64,000 bases of DNA from Dyadobacter soli (GCF_900101885.1 NZ_FNAN01000023.1:61887-125886), one strand, 5' to 3'; counted from the first letter of the stretch, positions 25,560 through 34,116 are shown. Numbers and translations: made by a program. Notes: generated by a model from the sequence alone, not told the origin.

Positions 25560-27299
25560 ATGTCCGCCGACAAGAAGGATAAATTCGTTATATACCAGAT
25601 ATTTACACGCCTCTTCGGCAACCGGAATACGACCAATAAGGTGTACGGCACGATCGATGAAAACGGATGTGGCAAATTCAACGACATCGACGATACCGCG
25701 CTCAATGCATTGAAGGGTTTCGGAGTGACGCACCTCTGGTACACCGGCGTGCTGGAACATGCCACACTGACCGATTATTCGCAGTTCGGCATCAATCCCG
25801 ACCATCCGCTCATTGTAAAAGGCATTGCGGGGTCGCCCTATGCCGTGAAAGATTACTACGATGTGGACCCCGACCTCGCTATGGATGTACCGAACCGCAT
25901 GCAGGAATTTGAAAGCCTCGTGACACGTACGCATGCACACGACCTGAAAGTGCTCATCGATTTTATCCCCAACCACGTCGCCCGGCAATACCATTCGGAT
26001 GCGCGGCCAGAAGGCATTAGAGATTTTGGGGAAGACGATGACAATACGGTCACTTTCAGTCCAAACAACAATTTCTACTACATCCCTAATCACGACTTCA
26101 TCGTACCCGAAGGCCACAAACCGCCATTACCGGTAACAAACCCTTACCACGAGCGGCCAGCCAAAGCCACCGGCAACGACGTTTTCCAGGCCCAGCCGAG
26201 CCAGTACGACTGGTACGAAACCGTGAAGCTGAACTACGGCGTCGATTACCTCAGCGGCCGCACCCTCCATTTCGACCCTATTCCTTCCACCTGGCTCAAA
26301 ATGCGCGACATTCTCGTGTACTGGACCCGGAAGGGCGTGGATGGTTTCCGGTGCGATATGGCCGAAATGGTGCCCGTCGAGTTCTGGGGCTGGGTGATCC
26401 CGGAAGTGAAGAAAGAAAACCCAGCAATCATATTTATCGCCGAGATTTATAACCCTTTTGAATACCGCAATTACATTAATGTCGGCAAATTCGATTACCT
26501 GTACGACAAAGTGGGGCTCTACAACTCGCTGCGCCGCGTTATCGAAGGGAATGGAAGTGCTTCGGACATTACGCGCATATGGCAGCACGAGTCGGGCGAT
26601 TTCAGCGAGCATATGCTCCGATTCCTCGAAAACCACGACGAGCAGCGCATTGCCTCGCAGTATTTTGCGGGAAATCCATGGACCGCATTGCCGGCAATGG
26701 TACTCAGCGCCACGTTGCATACCGGTCCGCTGATGCTCTATTTCGGGCAGGAACTCGGCGTGGACCCTACCGAACAGGAGGGTTTTCAGGGCGAGGACGG
26801 CCGCACGACCATTTTCGACTACTGGGGCGTTCCCGAGTTTCAGCAATGGGTGAATGGCGGGAAATTCAATGAGGAACTGCTTACTACCGAGCAAAAGACG
26901 CTGCGGGAGTTTTATGGGAACCTGAATGCATTCGTACTGAAAAATGAGGCGGTGTACGCGGGCGCTTTTTATGATTTGCAGTATGTCAATGCCGACGGCC
27001 AGTCGTTCAACTATGACAAAAACATCATTTACAGCTATTTGCGCCACACCGAGAATCAGAAATTGCTCTTTGTATACAATTTTCACGAATCGCGAACCGT
27101 AGAAACGCTGGTGAAGGTGCCGCAGGATGCTTGGGCAAACGTGCTGAAACTGGGTAATACGGGTTCGTATAAATTGAAACCTGTGTTTCCCGTCGAAGTA
27201 CCTCAGATACAGCTACCCGCGGCCGATATTACTTCCATGGGAGTCCATATCGAGCTTCCGCCGATTTCGTCATTTGTGTTCGAGATCGTACCGAAGTAG
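25560..27299 (+). CDS. GH13 alpha-amylase-family enzyme (cytosolic)
   Basis: This 579-residue glycoside hydrolase family 13 protein has the (beta/alpha)8 barrel. The ATG at 25560 is preferred; a longer frame from 25371 would overlap the pgmB start and has an unnatural leader. Conserved regions are DFIPNH (134-139), GFRCDMAEM with nucleophile Asp266, FIAEIYNP with acid/base Glu295, and ENHDE with Asp360. A C-terminal beta domain closes the chain. No signal peptide is seen, so it acts in the cytosol on imported malto-oligosaccharides or storage glucan, feeding the divergent maltose phosphorylase. The exact activity (maltogenic or transferase) cannot be told. A hairpin terminator follows at 27358-27395. 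Confidence 0.88.
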   Translation: MSADKKDKFVIYQIFTRLFGNRNTTNKVYGTIDENGCGKFNDIDDTALNALKGFGVTHLWYTGVLEHATLTDYSQFGINPDHPLIVKGIAGSPYAVKDYYDVDPDLAMDVPNRMQEFESLVTRTHAHDLKVLIDFIPNHVARQYHSDARPEGIRDFGEDDDNTVTFSPNNNFYYIPNHDFIVPEGHKPPLPVTNPYHERPAKATGNDVFQAQPSQYDWYETVKLNYGVDYLSGRTLHFDPIPSTWLKMRDILVYWTRKGVDGFRCDMAEMVPVEFWGWVIPEVKKENPAIIFIAEIYNPFEYRNYINVGKFDYLYDKVGLYNSLRRVIEGNGSASDITRIWQHESGDFSEHMLRFLENHDEQRIASQYFAGNPWTALPAMVLSATLHTGPLMLYFGQELGVDPTEQEGFQGEDGRTTIFDYWGVPEFQQWVNGGKFNEELLTTEQKTLREFYGNLNAFVLKNEAVYAGAFYDLQYVNADGQSFNYDKNIIYSYLRHTENQKLLFVYNFHESRTVETLVKVPQDAWANVLKLGNTGSYKLKPVFPVEVPQIQLPAADITSMGVHIELPPISSFVFEIVPK

Positions 27300-27357
27300 C
27301 GCGCCGCCTGGCCCGGTTATCTTTGCAAAAGGGGCTTATGATCATTAATTTTACAAG

Positions 27358-27395
27358 ACTTGCGCGCTGCCGGCTTCGCTTGGCAAGTGTTTTTT
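27358..27395 (+). terminator. Terminator after the GH13 gene
   Basis: ACTTGC (27358-27363) pairs with GCAAGT (27383-27388), with further imperfect inner pairing, followed by six T (27390-27395). It separates the GH13 gene from the DUF1460 gene. Confidence 0.6.
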
Positions 27396-27430
27396 GACGT
27401 TTACGTACCCTGGTTTAAAGAAATTCAAGT

Positions 27431-28249
27431 ATGATCAGATTTGTAGTGCTTTCCGTTTTGTTGCTCGGGTCCGTTGCCTCTTTCGGGCAGGCCAGCCTGC
27501 AAAAGACTTTCGTGCAGAAAATGGAGCTGCCCGCCAGTCCGGACATCGGCACTCAGGTACTGCGGATCAGTGAATCCTTTCTGGGCACGCCGTACGTGGC
27601 GGGTACGCTGGAAGGCAACCCTACCGAGCGGCTGGTCTGCAAGTTCGACGGCCTGGATTGTACTACACTGGTGGAAAGCGTGATTGCACTCGCGGTCGCC
27701 AAAACCGAGAATTCGACTTTTGAAGAATATAAAAACGAACTGACCCGCCTCCGCTACCGGGAAGGGCTGATCGACGGATATCCCTCGCGGCTGCACTACA
27801 TTCTCGACTGGATGTACGAAAACCAGAAACGCGGCCGGCTGGAAGACATTACCTCGAAAGTAGGCGGGGTTCCTTTCAACAAGCAGATCAATTTCATGAC
27901 TACCCACGCCAATCTCTACCCTTCCCTGGCGGCTAGCGAGGTGTACGAAAAACTGAAAGAGCAGGAAGCGGTGATCAACTCGCGGGAACACAGCTATATT
28001 CCTAAAAACGCCATTCAAAAGGCCGAACCAATGCTGCACGATGGCGATATTGTCGCATTTACTTCCTCCGTGGAAGGGCTCGATGTGAACCATATGGGCA
28101 TTATTTCGAAGGTAGGCAGCCGTGCTTACCTGATCCACGCCTCGCTGACGGGCAAAAAGGTGATTATGACAAACGTTCCCCTGGCCGAATATGTCGCTTC
28201 CGTCCCGAAACACACGGGCATGATCGTGGCCCGTCTCAACGATATCTGA
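27431..28249 (+). CDS. DUF1460 protein, cell-wall amidase/peptidase-like
   Basis: This 272-residue exported protein has a signal peptide of about 19 residues (SFG|Q). It belongs to the DUF1460 family with an NlpC/P60-like papain fold. The catalytic Cys77 sits in GLDCTTLVE and the His in DVNHMGII (His221). Such enzymes are thought to act on cell-wall peptides or amides in the periplasm. It is 7 bases before the MscS-type channel gene, so the two are an operon; a joint role in envelope stress is possible. The promoter could not be located with confidence because a terminator lies between it and the nearest TAnnTTTG box. Confidence 0.82.
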   Translation: MIRFVVLSVLLLGSVASFGQASLQKTFVQKMELPASPDIGTQVLRISESFLGTPYVAGTLEGNPTERLVCKFDGLDCTTLVESVIALAVAKTENSTFEEYKNELTRLRYREGLIDGYPSRLHYILDWMYENQKRGRLEDITSKVGGVPFNKQINFMTTHANLYPSLAASEVYEKLKEQEAVINSREHSYIPKNAIQKAEPMLHDGDIVAFTSSVEGLDVNHMGIISKVGSRAYLIHASLTGKKVIMTNVPLAEYVASVPKHTGMIVARLNDI

Positions 28250-28256
28250 ACAGGGA

Positions 28257-29336
28257 ATGGATTTAACCGAACTGATTAACTACCGCAATTCCCCCTGGCT
28301 TTTACTGCTGCTGAGCGGCACTATCGGGCTGGTCGTCAGCACTGTTGTCATTAGCCTCATTAACATTACGGCAAACCGGAAAGAATGGACGGCCGTGCGC
28401 GCGGTACGCGACAACCTCACCAGCGTGCTGCATTTCTTCGTGCCGATGGTACTCATCACCGCGGCTGCCAAAACGTACTCCTACTCCAACCCGCAATACG
28501 ACTGGGTTTTCGGATTGAGTAAAACTGCGCTCATCGGCATTACCACCTGGCTGATGGCCCGGATCGTGATCATTATCGAAAAAATCCTGATTGATAAGCT
28601 CGACTTCAATTCGCCGGATAATAACCAGGCGCGGCGGCTTTTCACAAAGATCAAGTTTGTGAAACGCATTGTGGTGATCATGGTCGTCACGATCGGCGTT
28701 TCGATATTGCTGCTCAGCTTCGACAGTGTGCGGCAATATGGAGTGGGAATACTTACCTCGGCCGGTATAGCGTCGGTGATCATCGGTTTCGCGGCGCAGA
28801 AATCGCTGGCTAACCTGATGGCGGGCATTCAGATCGCATTCACCCAGCCGATCAAAATCGATGATGTGGTGATCGTGGAAGGTGAATGGGGCCGTATCGA
28901 GGAGATCAACCTGACTTACGTGGTGGTGAATATCTGGGATTTGCGCCGCATTGTTTTGCCCATTACTTATTTCATTGAAACACCGTTCCAGAACTGGACG
29001 CGTAACGAAAGCGCGTTGACCGGCGCTGCATTCTTCTACCTCAACTACCACACGCCCGTAGACAAGCTGCGCGCGAAACTGAAAGAGATCCTGGACGCCA
29101 CACCGCTCTGGGACGGCCGCGCGTGGGCATTGCAGGTGACGGACACGCAAGGGCAGCTGATGGTGATCCGCGCGCTGATGTCGGCCCGGAATTCCAGCGA
29201 AACCTTCGATCTGCGCTGCCTGGTAAGGGAAAAACTCATTGAATTTATCGCAAACGAACACCCGGAAGCGCTGCCCACGACGCGTGTGGAAGAGCCTGTC
29301 CAGGTGAAATTCAGGGTTTCGGAAACGGGTATATAA
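28257..29336 (+). CDS. MscS-family mechanosensitive ion channel
   Basis: This 359-residue inner-membrane protein has four predicted N-terminal helices (about residues 15-40, 60-80, 90-115, 135-160). The pore helix and MscS beta domain have the diagnostic GFAAQKSLANLMAGIQI near residue 180 and the strand KIDDVVIVEGEWGRIEEI. The C-terminal alpha/beta domain follows. The channel opens on hypo-osmotic membrane tension and releases ions and solutes. It follows the DUF1460 gene in one operon and ends 7 bases before a bidirectional terminator. Confidence 0.92.
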   Translation: MDLTELINYRNSPWLLLLLSGTIGLVVSTVVISLINITANRKEWTAVRAVRDNLTSVLHFFVPMVLITAAAKTYSYSNPQYDWVFGLSKTALIGITTWLMARIVIIIEKILIDKLDFNSPDNNQARRLFTKIKFVKRIVVIMVVTIGVSILLLSFDSVRQYGVGILTSAGIASVIIGFAAQKSLANLMAGIQIAFTQPIKIDDVVIVEGEWGRIEEINLTYVVVNIWDLRRIVLPITYFIETPFQNWTRNESALTGAAFFYLNYHTPVDKLRAKLKEILDATPLWDGRAWALQVTDTQGQLMVIRALMSARNSSETFDLRCLVREKLIEFIANEHPEALPTTRVEEPVQVKFRVSETGI

Positions 29337-29342
29337 AAAAAT

Positions 29343-29376
29343 TGGCCTCCGGAAGATCCGAAGGCCAGTCTTTTCT
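29343..29376. terminator. Bidirectional terminator between mscS and the second kinase locus
   Basis: An 11-bp stem with one mismatch (TGGCCTCCGGA with TCCGAAGGCCA, 29343-29367) is followed by a T-rich run on the plus strand (29371-29376). On the minus strand it is followed by seven U, from the A-run at 29335-29341. It can stop both the MscS transcript and any minus-strand transcript from the left side of the second two-component locus. Confidence 0.8.
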
Positions 29377-29447
29377 TACTACTCACCTAACTCAATTTAA
29401 CTCAATACAGTTTTCTTTGATATTTTGAACCGTATGTTCCCGCATTC

Positions 29448-29543
29448 TCACAGGCGCCGCTTTGTTTGAAAAAAGATGAATGACGGCCTGCAAAAAACGG
29501 CGAAAACCAACGGGTGAAAGCTACTGAAAATGCCTCGCGGCAT
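29448..29543 (-). CDS. Possible 31-codon ORF downstream of the second sensor kinase
   Basis: An ATG at 29543 opens 31 codons (MPRGIFSSFHPLVF at the start, basic RR near the end) rich in Phe. It is too short for ordinary calling and no homology is known to me. The support is positional. Four TTAA half-sites at exact 11-bp spacing (29592-29628) lie upstream in the same direction, 48 bases before the ATG. This compares with 50 bases between the similar boxes and the tolC start in the first system. The next element downstream is a bidirectional terminator with a U-tract on this strand. It could be a small membrane-active peptide or only a marker of a small RNA. Confidence 0.3.
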   Translation of the reverse strand: MPRGIFSSFHPLVFAVFCRPSFIFFQTKRRL

Positions 29544-29591
29544 GCGTAAATCCAAACGTGCGATTTACACTACAAAGGAGCTTTTTCGTTG

Positions 29592-29629
29592 TTAAAGAGG
29601 CATTAACGCTGAATTAAAAAGGAATTAAA
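29592..29629 (-). promoter_or_regulatory. Candidate regulator sites: four TTAA half-sites, 11-bp period
   Basis: TTAA occurs at 29592, 29603, 29614 and 29625, each exactly 11 bases apart. On the minus strand the boxes read TTTTTAATT, TTTTTAATT, GCGTTAATG and TCTTTAACA. The last half-site overlaps the stop codon of the sensor kinase. Their direction and distance to the next ATG match the boxes before the tolC-like gene (7101-7127). The regulator encoded upstream (30992-31669) is the natural candidate binder. Confidence 0.5.
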
Positions 29630-30995
29630 AAGGTGGGAACTTCAAAATGAAGGTCGTGCCGGTGCCTAATGTAGACTCTACTTCGATGGTGGCGCCCTGC
29701 ATGTTGATAATGCGTTTGGTCAATGCGAGACCTATGCCGTATCCCGCTTTGCTGATTGTTGACTGGCTGCGGTAGAAGGTATCGAAAATGTAAGGCAGCT
29801 CCTCCTTCGCAATGCCGAGGCCCATATCGCGGAAATAAATTACAATGAGCCTGTTTTTGATTTCCAGAAACACATTGCAGGTCTTGTCCGGTGAATACTT
29901 GCAGGCATTGTCCATCAGGTTCAGGAATGCCGTCCTGAGCAGGCTTTCGTCTCCGAACCGTTTCAGTTGCTCTTCGTCTTCCGGGATCTTGTCGTAATGG
30001 ATATGTACCTGGTAACCGGCGTTTTTTTGCTGCACCGAGCCTTTTGCCTGCCAGAGCACCTCATCGACCCTGATTTTGGAAAAGGTTACCCTGAATGCAT
30101 TTTCCTCCGTCCGCGCGAGTTCGAGCAGGCGGCTCACGAGCTCGTTCATTTCTTTCGCCTCAGACCATATTCCCTTCAATGCGTCCTGGTAATCGGCCGG
30201 GGAACGCTCTTTCATCAGACTGAGCTCGGCCTCGCTCATGATGAGCGCGAGCGGCGTGCGCAGCTCATGCGACGCGTGCGAGACGAAATTTTTCTGCGCC
30301 ACGAATGCGATTTCTAGGCGGGTGAGCATTTGGTTGAATGTCTCGGCCAGCAATGCAAGCTCGTCTTTTTCACGCCCTACCCGTACTTTTTCATGCAAAT
30401 TACCGGCCGAAATGTTGTTAACCTGGTCGATAATGTCTGCCACGGGCTTGATAGCGTCGTTCGAGAACTGCCAGCCGGCCACGCCTACCAGAATCATGGA
30501 TAGCAACCAGCCAATCAGCAAGATTTCGCGCAGGCGATTCAACTGGTTCATACCCAGGTAATCGTTCGCGATCACGGCCACCACCCACGGCTTCCGGTGG
30601 TCCTGCAAAATATGCCGGATGATAATGACTTCTTTCTTCTGATGCTTGGTATGGACCTCCTTCCCGGCCCGCGCCTCGGTGAGCATGGGCTTGGAAAGTC
30701 TGAAATATTCCTTCCCGCTCACAAAAATGATCGAGTCGGAGCCGTCGTAAATCGTAATTTCTTCGTCGAGCAGAATGGTTTTGTTTTCCTTTTCGATCTT
30801 TTCGATATCGGCCTTGCTGATCCCCTGGCTTGCTTCCACGAGCTGGGCGATCGTCTGGCCGCGTTCGTTCAGGAAGGAGTAGAACTGCCTTTCGCGGTAT
30901 TGGTCGTAGAAAAAGTAGATGGCAAGGCAAAACAGCGCCATGATGGAGCCTACCAGCATGGTAAACAGCAACGTCAGGCGCGTTTTGATATTCAT
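29625..30995 (-). CDS. Sensor histidine kinase with HAMP domain (second pair)
   Basis: This 456-residue inner-membrane kinase closely resembles the kinase at 5708. It has membrane helices at about 10-30 and 157-176, a periplasmic loop between them and a HAMP linker. The HisKA domain has His243 in SHASHELRTP, and the HATPase domain has FRDMGLGI and GYGIGLALT boxes. It overlaps its response regulator gene by 4 bases. The stimulus is unknown. No transport operon follows it, only regulator-like boxes, a 31-codon ORF and a terminator. Confidence 0.92.
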   Translation of the reverse strand: MNIKTRLTLLFTMLVGSIMALFCLAIYFFYDQYRERQFYSFLNERGQTIAQLVEASQGISKADIEKIEKENKTILLDEEITIYDGSDSIIFVSGKEYFRLSKPMLTEARAGKEVHTKHQKKEVIIIRHILQDHRKPWVVAVIANDYLGMNQLNRLREILLIGWLLSMILVGVAGWQFSNDAIKPVADIIDQVNNISAGNLHEKVRVGREKDELALLAETFNQMLTRLEIAFVAQKNFVSHASHELRTPLALIMSEAELSLMKERSPADYQDALKGIWSEAKEMNELVSRLLELARTEENAFRVTFSKIRVDEVLWQAKGSVQQKNAGYQVHIHYDKIPEDEEQLKRFGDESLLRTAFLNLMDNACKYSPDKTCNVFLEIKNRLIVIYFRDMGLGIAKEELPYIFDTFYRSQSTISKAGYGIGLALTKRIINMQGATIEVESTLGTGTTFILKFPPF

Positions 30996-31669
30996 TCTTC
31001 CTTGAAAATATAGCCCATCCCTACCACCGTGTGAATCAGCTTGGTAGGATAATCCTTATCGACTTTTTTACGGAGGAAATTAATGTACACATCGATCACA
31101 TTGGTACCGGTATCGAAGCGGATGTCCCACACCTGCTCGGCAATATCCACGCGTGACACTACACGTCCGCGGTTGCGCATGAGGTATTCGAGTAATGCAA
31201 ACTCTTTGGCGGTAAGGTCGATGCGGTTACCGCCGCGCCGGGCTACCTTTTCGTCGAGGTTCAGTTCGAGGTCGGCGAGGGTGAGCACCTGGCTGGATTG
31301 CTCGCGGGCGCTGTTGCGTTGCGAAAGCACCTTGATACGCGCAATCAATTCACGGAATTCGAATGGTTTTACCAAATAATCGTCGCCACCGGCTTCGAAA
31401 CCGTCGAGCTTGTCGTCGATCGTGCCTAATGCGGTCAGGAACAGGATCGGGGTAGTAAGGCCGTCGGCGCGGAGCTGCTTGGCGAGGTCGTAGCCGTTGA
31501 GTAGCGGCAGGTTTACATCCAGAATGATCACGTCGAACCGGTAGTTGGAAGCCATTTTCTTGCCGACTTGTCCGTCGTAAGCCAATTCCACTTCCCACGA
31601 TTGCTCTTCGAGGCCTCTTTTAAGAAAGCCCGCGAGTTTCGGTTCGTCTTCAACGATTAGTATTTTCAT
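30992..31669 (-). CDS. OmpR-family response regulator (second pair)
   Basis: This 225-residue regulator has a receiver domain with Asp51 (IILDVNLPLL), Thr79 and Lys101, and a C-terminal winged helix ending in VDKDYPTKLIHTVVGMGYIF. It is a near relative of the regulator at 5015, with which it shares long identical stretches at the C-terminus. It therefore may recognise similar DNA repeats. It starts a two-gene operon with the overlapping kinase gene. The regulon is unknown; the TTAA array downstream of the kinase is a candidate. Confidence 0.93.
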   Translation of the reverse strand: MKILIVEDEPKLAGFLKRGLEEQSWEVELAYDGQVGKKMASNYRFDVIILDVNLPLLNGYDLAKQLRADGLTTPILFLTALGTIDDKLDGFEAGGDDYLVKPFEFRELIARIKVLSQRNSAREQSSQVLTLADLELNLDEKVARRGGNRIDLTAKEFALLEYLMRNRGRVVSRVDIAEQVWDIRFDTGTNVIDVYINFLRKKVDKDYPTKLIHTVVGMGYIFKEE

Positions 31670-31718
31670 AGGATGATCATGCGGTTTAGAGTGCCAAATG
31701 TTGCACAGATTTTTGCTT

Positions 31719-31750
31719 AAAAAAAGGCTGCCCGAAATATCGGACAGCCT
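31719..31750 (-). terminator. Terminator of the DinB-like gene
   Basis: AGGCTGCCCGA pairs with TCGGACAGCCT (31725-31735 with 31740-31750, one mismatch) around a 4-base loop. On the minus strand the stem is followed by a run of U, from the A-run at 31719-31725. It ends the transcript of the DinB-fold gene about 130 bases after its stop. Confidence 0.8.
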
Positions 31751-31880
31751 TTTCGTCTATATCCACACCATTAGAACGTTGGCATTTCTCAACATCCCAC
31801 GTTCCATTATAATGCAAAATATAAAATTTAAATTATAAACAATAGGTAGTTGCCTATTTTTACAAAATTTCATGTAGGTA

Positions 31881-32441
31881 TCAGTAATAATCTGCGGAAT
31901 TGTCGTAGTCCGAACGATCACCAAATGCGCCGTAGTCGTCGTCCTCTTCCAGGCGCATGGCCTTCGCTGCTTTTTTAATGAGTCCGATCTGCCCCGCGTG
32001 GTAAACGTCGTGCTGGATCACCCCGTGGATCAATGTATAATAAGAGTAATCGCGGCCGGGCACGAATTCCTCGAGGAAGCTGTCGTCTTCAATTTTTTCC
32101 AATTCCGAAACAAGTTCTTCCTGCGACAGGCTCAGCTCCATCTGGATCGCCTCCCATTCGAACTCATCCACCACCGGAAATTTCTTCCAGTCCTTATCCT
32201 GCGTTTTAATATCGAATTCGGCGTCGCCCTGCAACTTACGAACGGCGAAAATGCGCCATGTAGTCATGTGGTACACGATTTCGGCGATCGAGTGCGTATT
32301 GCTGCTCAGCCGCGTTTCCGCGATTTTCGGGGTTACATCGCGCAGTGCTTCCACTACCGACGGCCCATACCATGCCTCTTCGCTTTCGTAGGTGTCGTTG
32401 AGTACATCTATGATTCTTAAAATCTCTTCTTTTGCTTCCAT
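31881..32441 (-). CDS. DinB-fold metal-dependent protein
   Basis: This 186-residue protein has the four-helix DinB/YfiT fold. The three metal-binding histidines are visible: His58 (IVYHMTTW), His144 and His148 (GVIQHDVYHAGQIGL). The C-terminus is an acidic, Tyr/Asp-rich tail (about residues 165-186) that is unusual for the family. DinB-type proteins often act as thiol (bacillithiol) S-transferases or hydrolases, but the true activity is unknown here. It is monocistronic, with a good TTTG/TAAATTTG promoter upstream and its own terminator. Confidence 0.82.
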   Translation of the reverse strand: MEAKEEILRIIDVLNDTYESEEAWYGPSVVEALRDVTPKIAETRLSSNTHSIAEIVYHMTTWRIFAVRKLQGDAEFDIKTQDKDWKKFPVVDEFEWEAIQMELSLSQEELVSELEKIEDDSFLEEFVPGRDYSYYTLIHGVIQHDVYHAGQIGLIKKAAKAMRLEEDDDYGAFGDRSDYDNSADYY

Positions 32442-32461
32442 ATGATTAGATTAAACAGCTG

Positions 32462-32496
32462 CAAATTTACGGGGATTCGGACGAAGATTATCCAAA
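32462..32496 (-). promoter_or_regulatory. Bacteroidota-type promoter of the DinB-like gene
   Basis: On the minus strand a TTTG -33 box (32493-32496) and a TAAATTTG -7 box (32462-32469, perfect TAnnTTTG) are separated by 23 bases. The -7 box lies about 20 bases before the start codon at 32441. Confidence 0.6.
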
Positions 32497-32610
32497 TGTG
32501 TTTTCAATTATAAAGAGACATTTTGCACGTTTCCATACTCTCCTGATCGTCTGCGCGAAAGCTCAACGTTCCAACCAATCGCTGAGGGATGCGGTCACCT
32601 TTGTATGTCG

Positions 32611-32683
32611 ATGAGTTTGAAGTCTTTGAGTTTATGAGTTTAGAGTCTATGAGTTTAGAGTTTAGAGTCTGTGAGTTTAAAGT
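32611..32683 (+). repeat. Short-unit repeat array, left arm (GAGTTTA/GAGTC units)
   Basis: Variants of TGAGTTTA and TTAGAGTC recur about eight times in 73 bases. The arm is the approximate reverse complement of the arm at 32712-32796, giving a long imperfect inverted repeat with a spacer of about 30 bases. Its layout matches the octamer array between czcB and czcA, but the unit sequence is different and less regular. Confidence 0.75.
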
Positions 32684-32711
32684 GTGCTGTTCGGAGTCAT
32701 TGTTCATTTAG

Positions 32712-32796
32712 TTGAACCTCATGAACTCTGAACTCATAAACTTTAAACTCATCGACTCATAGCCTCGTAACGCTAAACTATTCGACTCTAAACTTT
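32712..32796 (+). repeat. Short-unit repeat array, right arm (AAACTCA/GACTC units)
   Basis: Variants of AACTCATA, TAAACTC and GACTCTAAAC recur over 85 bases and are complementary to the left arm. The arm ends 36 bases before the start of the DUF4136 lipoprotein gene, so it would be in the 5' leader or promoter region of that operon. Confidence 0.75.
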
Positions 32797-32831
32797 CGTT
32801 TATTTAACAAATTTTAAAAAGTCATATTCAA

Positions 32832-33443
32832 ATGTTCAAGAAAGCCTCTTTCCTCTTACTGATCGTCGGCCTTGGGTTGGTGTCGTGTTCGAAAGACCCG
32901 ATCAGCGACCTGTCCAACGAGGAGTCGTTGGTATACATCACCAATCACGATCAATCCGCCAATTACAAACAATACAAAACATTCAGCATCGTCGACTCCG
33001 TGCTGATTGTGGAAAATAACCGTGCAGGCGCTTCCCTGGATGATATCGACCGTGCCATGCTGCAAGGCCTGATCAAGAATATGGAAGCGATGGGCTATAA
33101 ATATGTAGGCCGCAAGGAAAATCCGGATGTGGGTATCAATGTTTCGTGGATCACCAACACGTATCTCAATGTCGTTTCACAACCACTTTCCTCCTATTAT
33201 GGCGGCTACTGGGGTGGTTATGGCTATGGCTACCCGAGCTATTACAGCTACTACGAAACCAGCGAAAGCTCGTGGCTGATTTCCATGCTCGACTTCAAAA
33301 ACCCGCAAACCACACCATCCGGCAAGACCTTCAATGTGATCTGGGATGCGCAAATCCGTGGTTCGGCCATCGGCGACCAGAAACTCATCGACAAAATGGC
33401 GGATTCCATCTTCGGCCAATCCGGTTATCTCAAAATCAAGTAA
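32832..33443 (+). CDS. DUF4136-family lipoprotein
   Basis: This 203-residue lipoprotein has a signal sequence and lipobox LVSC with Cys19, and should be attached to the outer or inner membrane facing the periplasm. The body matches the DUF4136 family, which has no known activity, with YKTFSIVDSV near residue 48. A Gly/Tyr-rich stretch at about 121-142 (YYGGYWGGYGYGY) interrupts it, probably a flexible loop. It is first in a three-gene operon with a beta-barrel protein (3-base gap) and a 722-residue protein. Confidence 0.82.
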   Translation: MFKKASFLLLIVGLGLVSCSKDPISDLSNEESLVYITNHDQSANYKQYKTFSIVDSVLIVENNRAGASLDDIDRAMLQGLIKNMEAMGYKYVGRKENPDVGINVSWITNTYLNVVSQPLSSYYGGYWGGYGYGYPSYYSYYETSESSWLISMLDFKNPQTTPSGKTFNVIWDAQIRGSAIGDQKLIDKMADSIFGQSGYLKIK

Positions 33444-33446
33444 CAA

Positions 33447-34106
33447 ATGAAACGAATCATCATCATTGCCCTTTTTCTTGGAAGTGTTTTGCCCGCATTG
33501 GCACAGGAAAAACCCCGGTTATATACCATTGCCTCACCGTTTGAACGGTATACCTACTATCTGGCGACCGCACGCTATACAGCCGCCATCCCGATGGGCT
33601 CTTTCAAGGACAATTATATCGACAAAGCTTCATTCCAGAATGCCTCGATCTCCATTGAATGGGTTTTAAGAAACTCGCCGCTTTCGATAGGCGGTGAGAT
33701 CGGCTCTACCTATTTCGAGAAACGCGTACCACGTGCATTGTACGAAGGGCCTGACGGCACGATTTCGGCCGTACAGACCCGCACCGTGTCGCAATATCCC
33801 GTGGAGCTGTTTGCAAACTACCATTTCCTGCCCCGTAACTCGCAGGTGCAACCCTATGTGCAGGTGAGCGCAGGCGCGAGTATTCTCGATTATACAGTAT
33901 ATTACGGCTCGCTGGCATCGCAGGACCAGAAAGTCCGTTTTAAATACGGCGTAGGGGTCGGTTCCAAATTTTTATTCAAGAAAGATGGGTCCGTTGGCCT
34001 CGATGTACGTGTGAAGTACGATGCCACGGCTTACAAATATGACTACATCGACAAAGGCATATCATCCGTGAACGGCTCGATAGGCCTATTCTATCGTTGG
34101 TGGTAA
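33447..34106 (+). CDS. Outer-membrane beta-barrel protein
   Basis: This 219-residue protein has a signal peptide of 20 residues (ALA|QE) and about eight alternating aromatic strands, such as VQPYVQVSAGAS and KYGVGVGSKFLFK. It ends in GSIGLFYRWW, a classical C-terminal aromatic signature for outer-membrane insertion. It resembles the OmpW/porin-like small barrels of Bacteroidota; no exact family is assigned. It is the middle gene of the operon with the DUF4136 lipoprotein. Confidence 0.72.
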   Translation: MKRIIIIALFLGSVLPALAQEKPRLYTIASPFERYTYYLATARYTAAIPMGSFKDNYIDKASFQNASISIEWVLRNSPLSIGGEIGSTYFEKRVPRALYEGPDGTISAVQTRTVSQYPVELFANYHFLPRNSQVQPYVQVSAGASILDYTVYYGSLASQDQKVRFKYGVGVGSKFLFKKDGSVGLDVRVKYDATAYKYDYIDKGISSVNGSIGLFYRWW

Positions 34107-34116
34107 ACAACGCATC

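Noticed and set aside
27318-27325. TATCTTTG box (perfect TAnnTTTG) before the DUF1460 gene
   Set aside because: No -33 box at proper distance, and a terminator (27358-27395) lies between it and the gene, so it is unlikely to be that gene's promoter.
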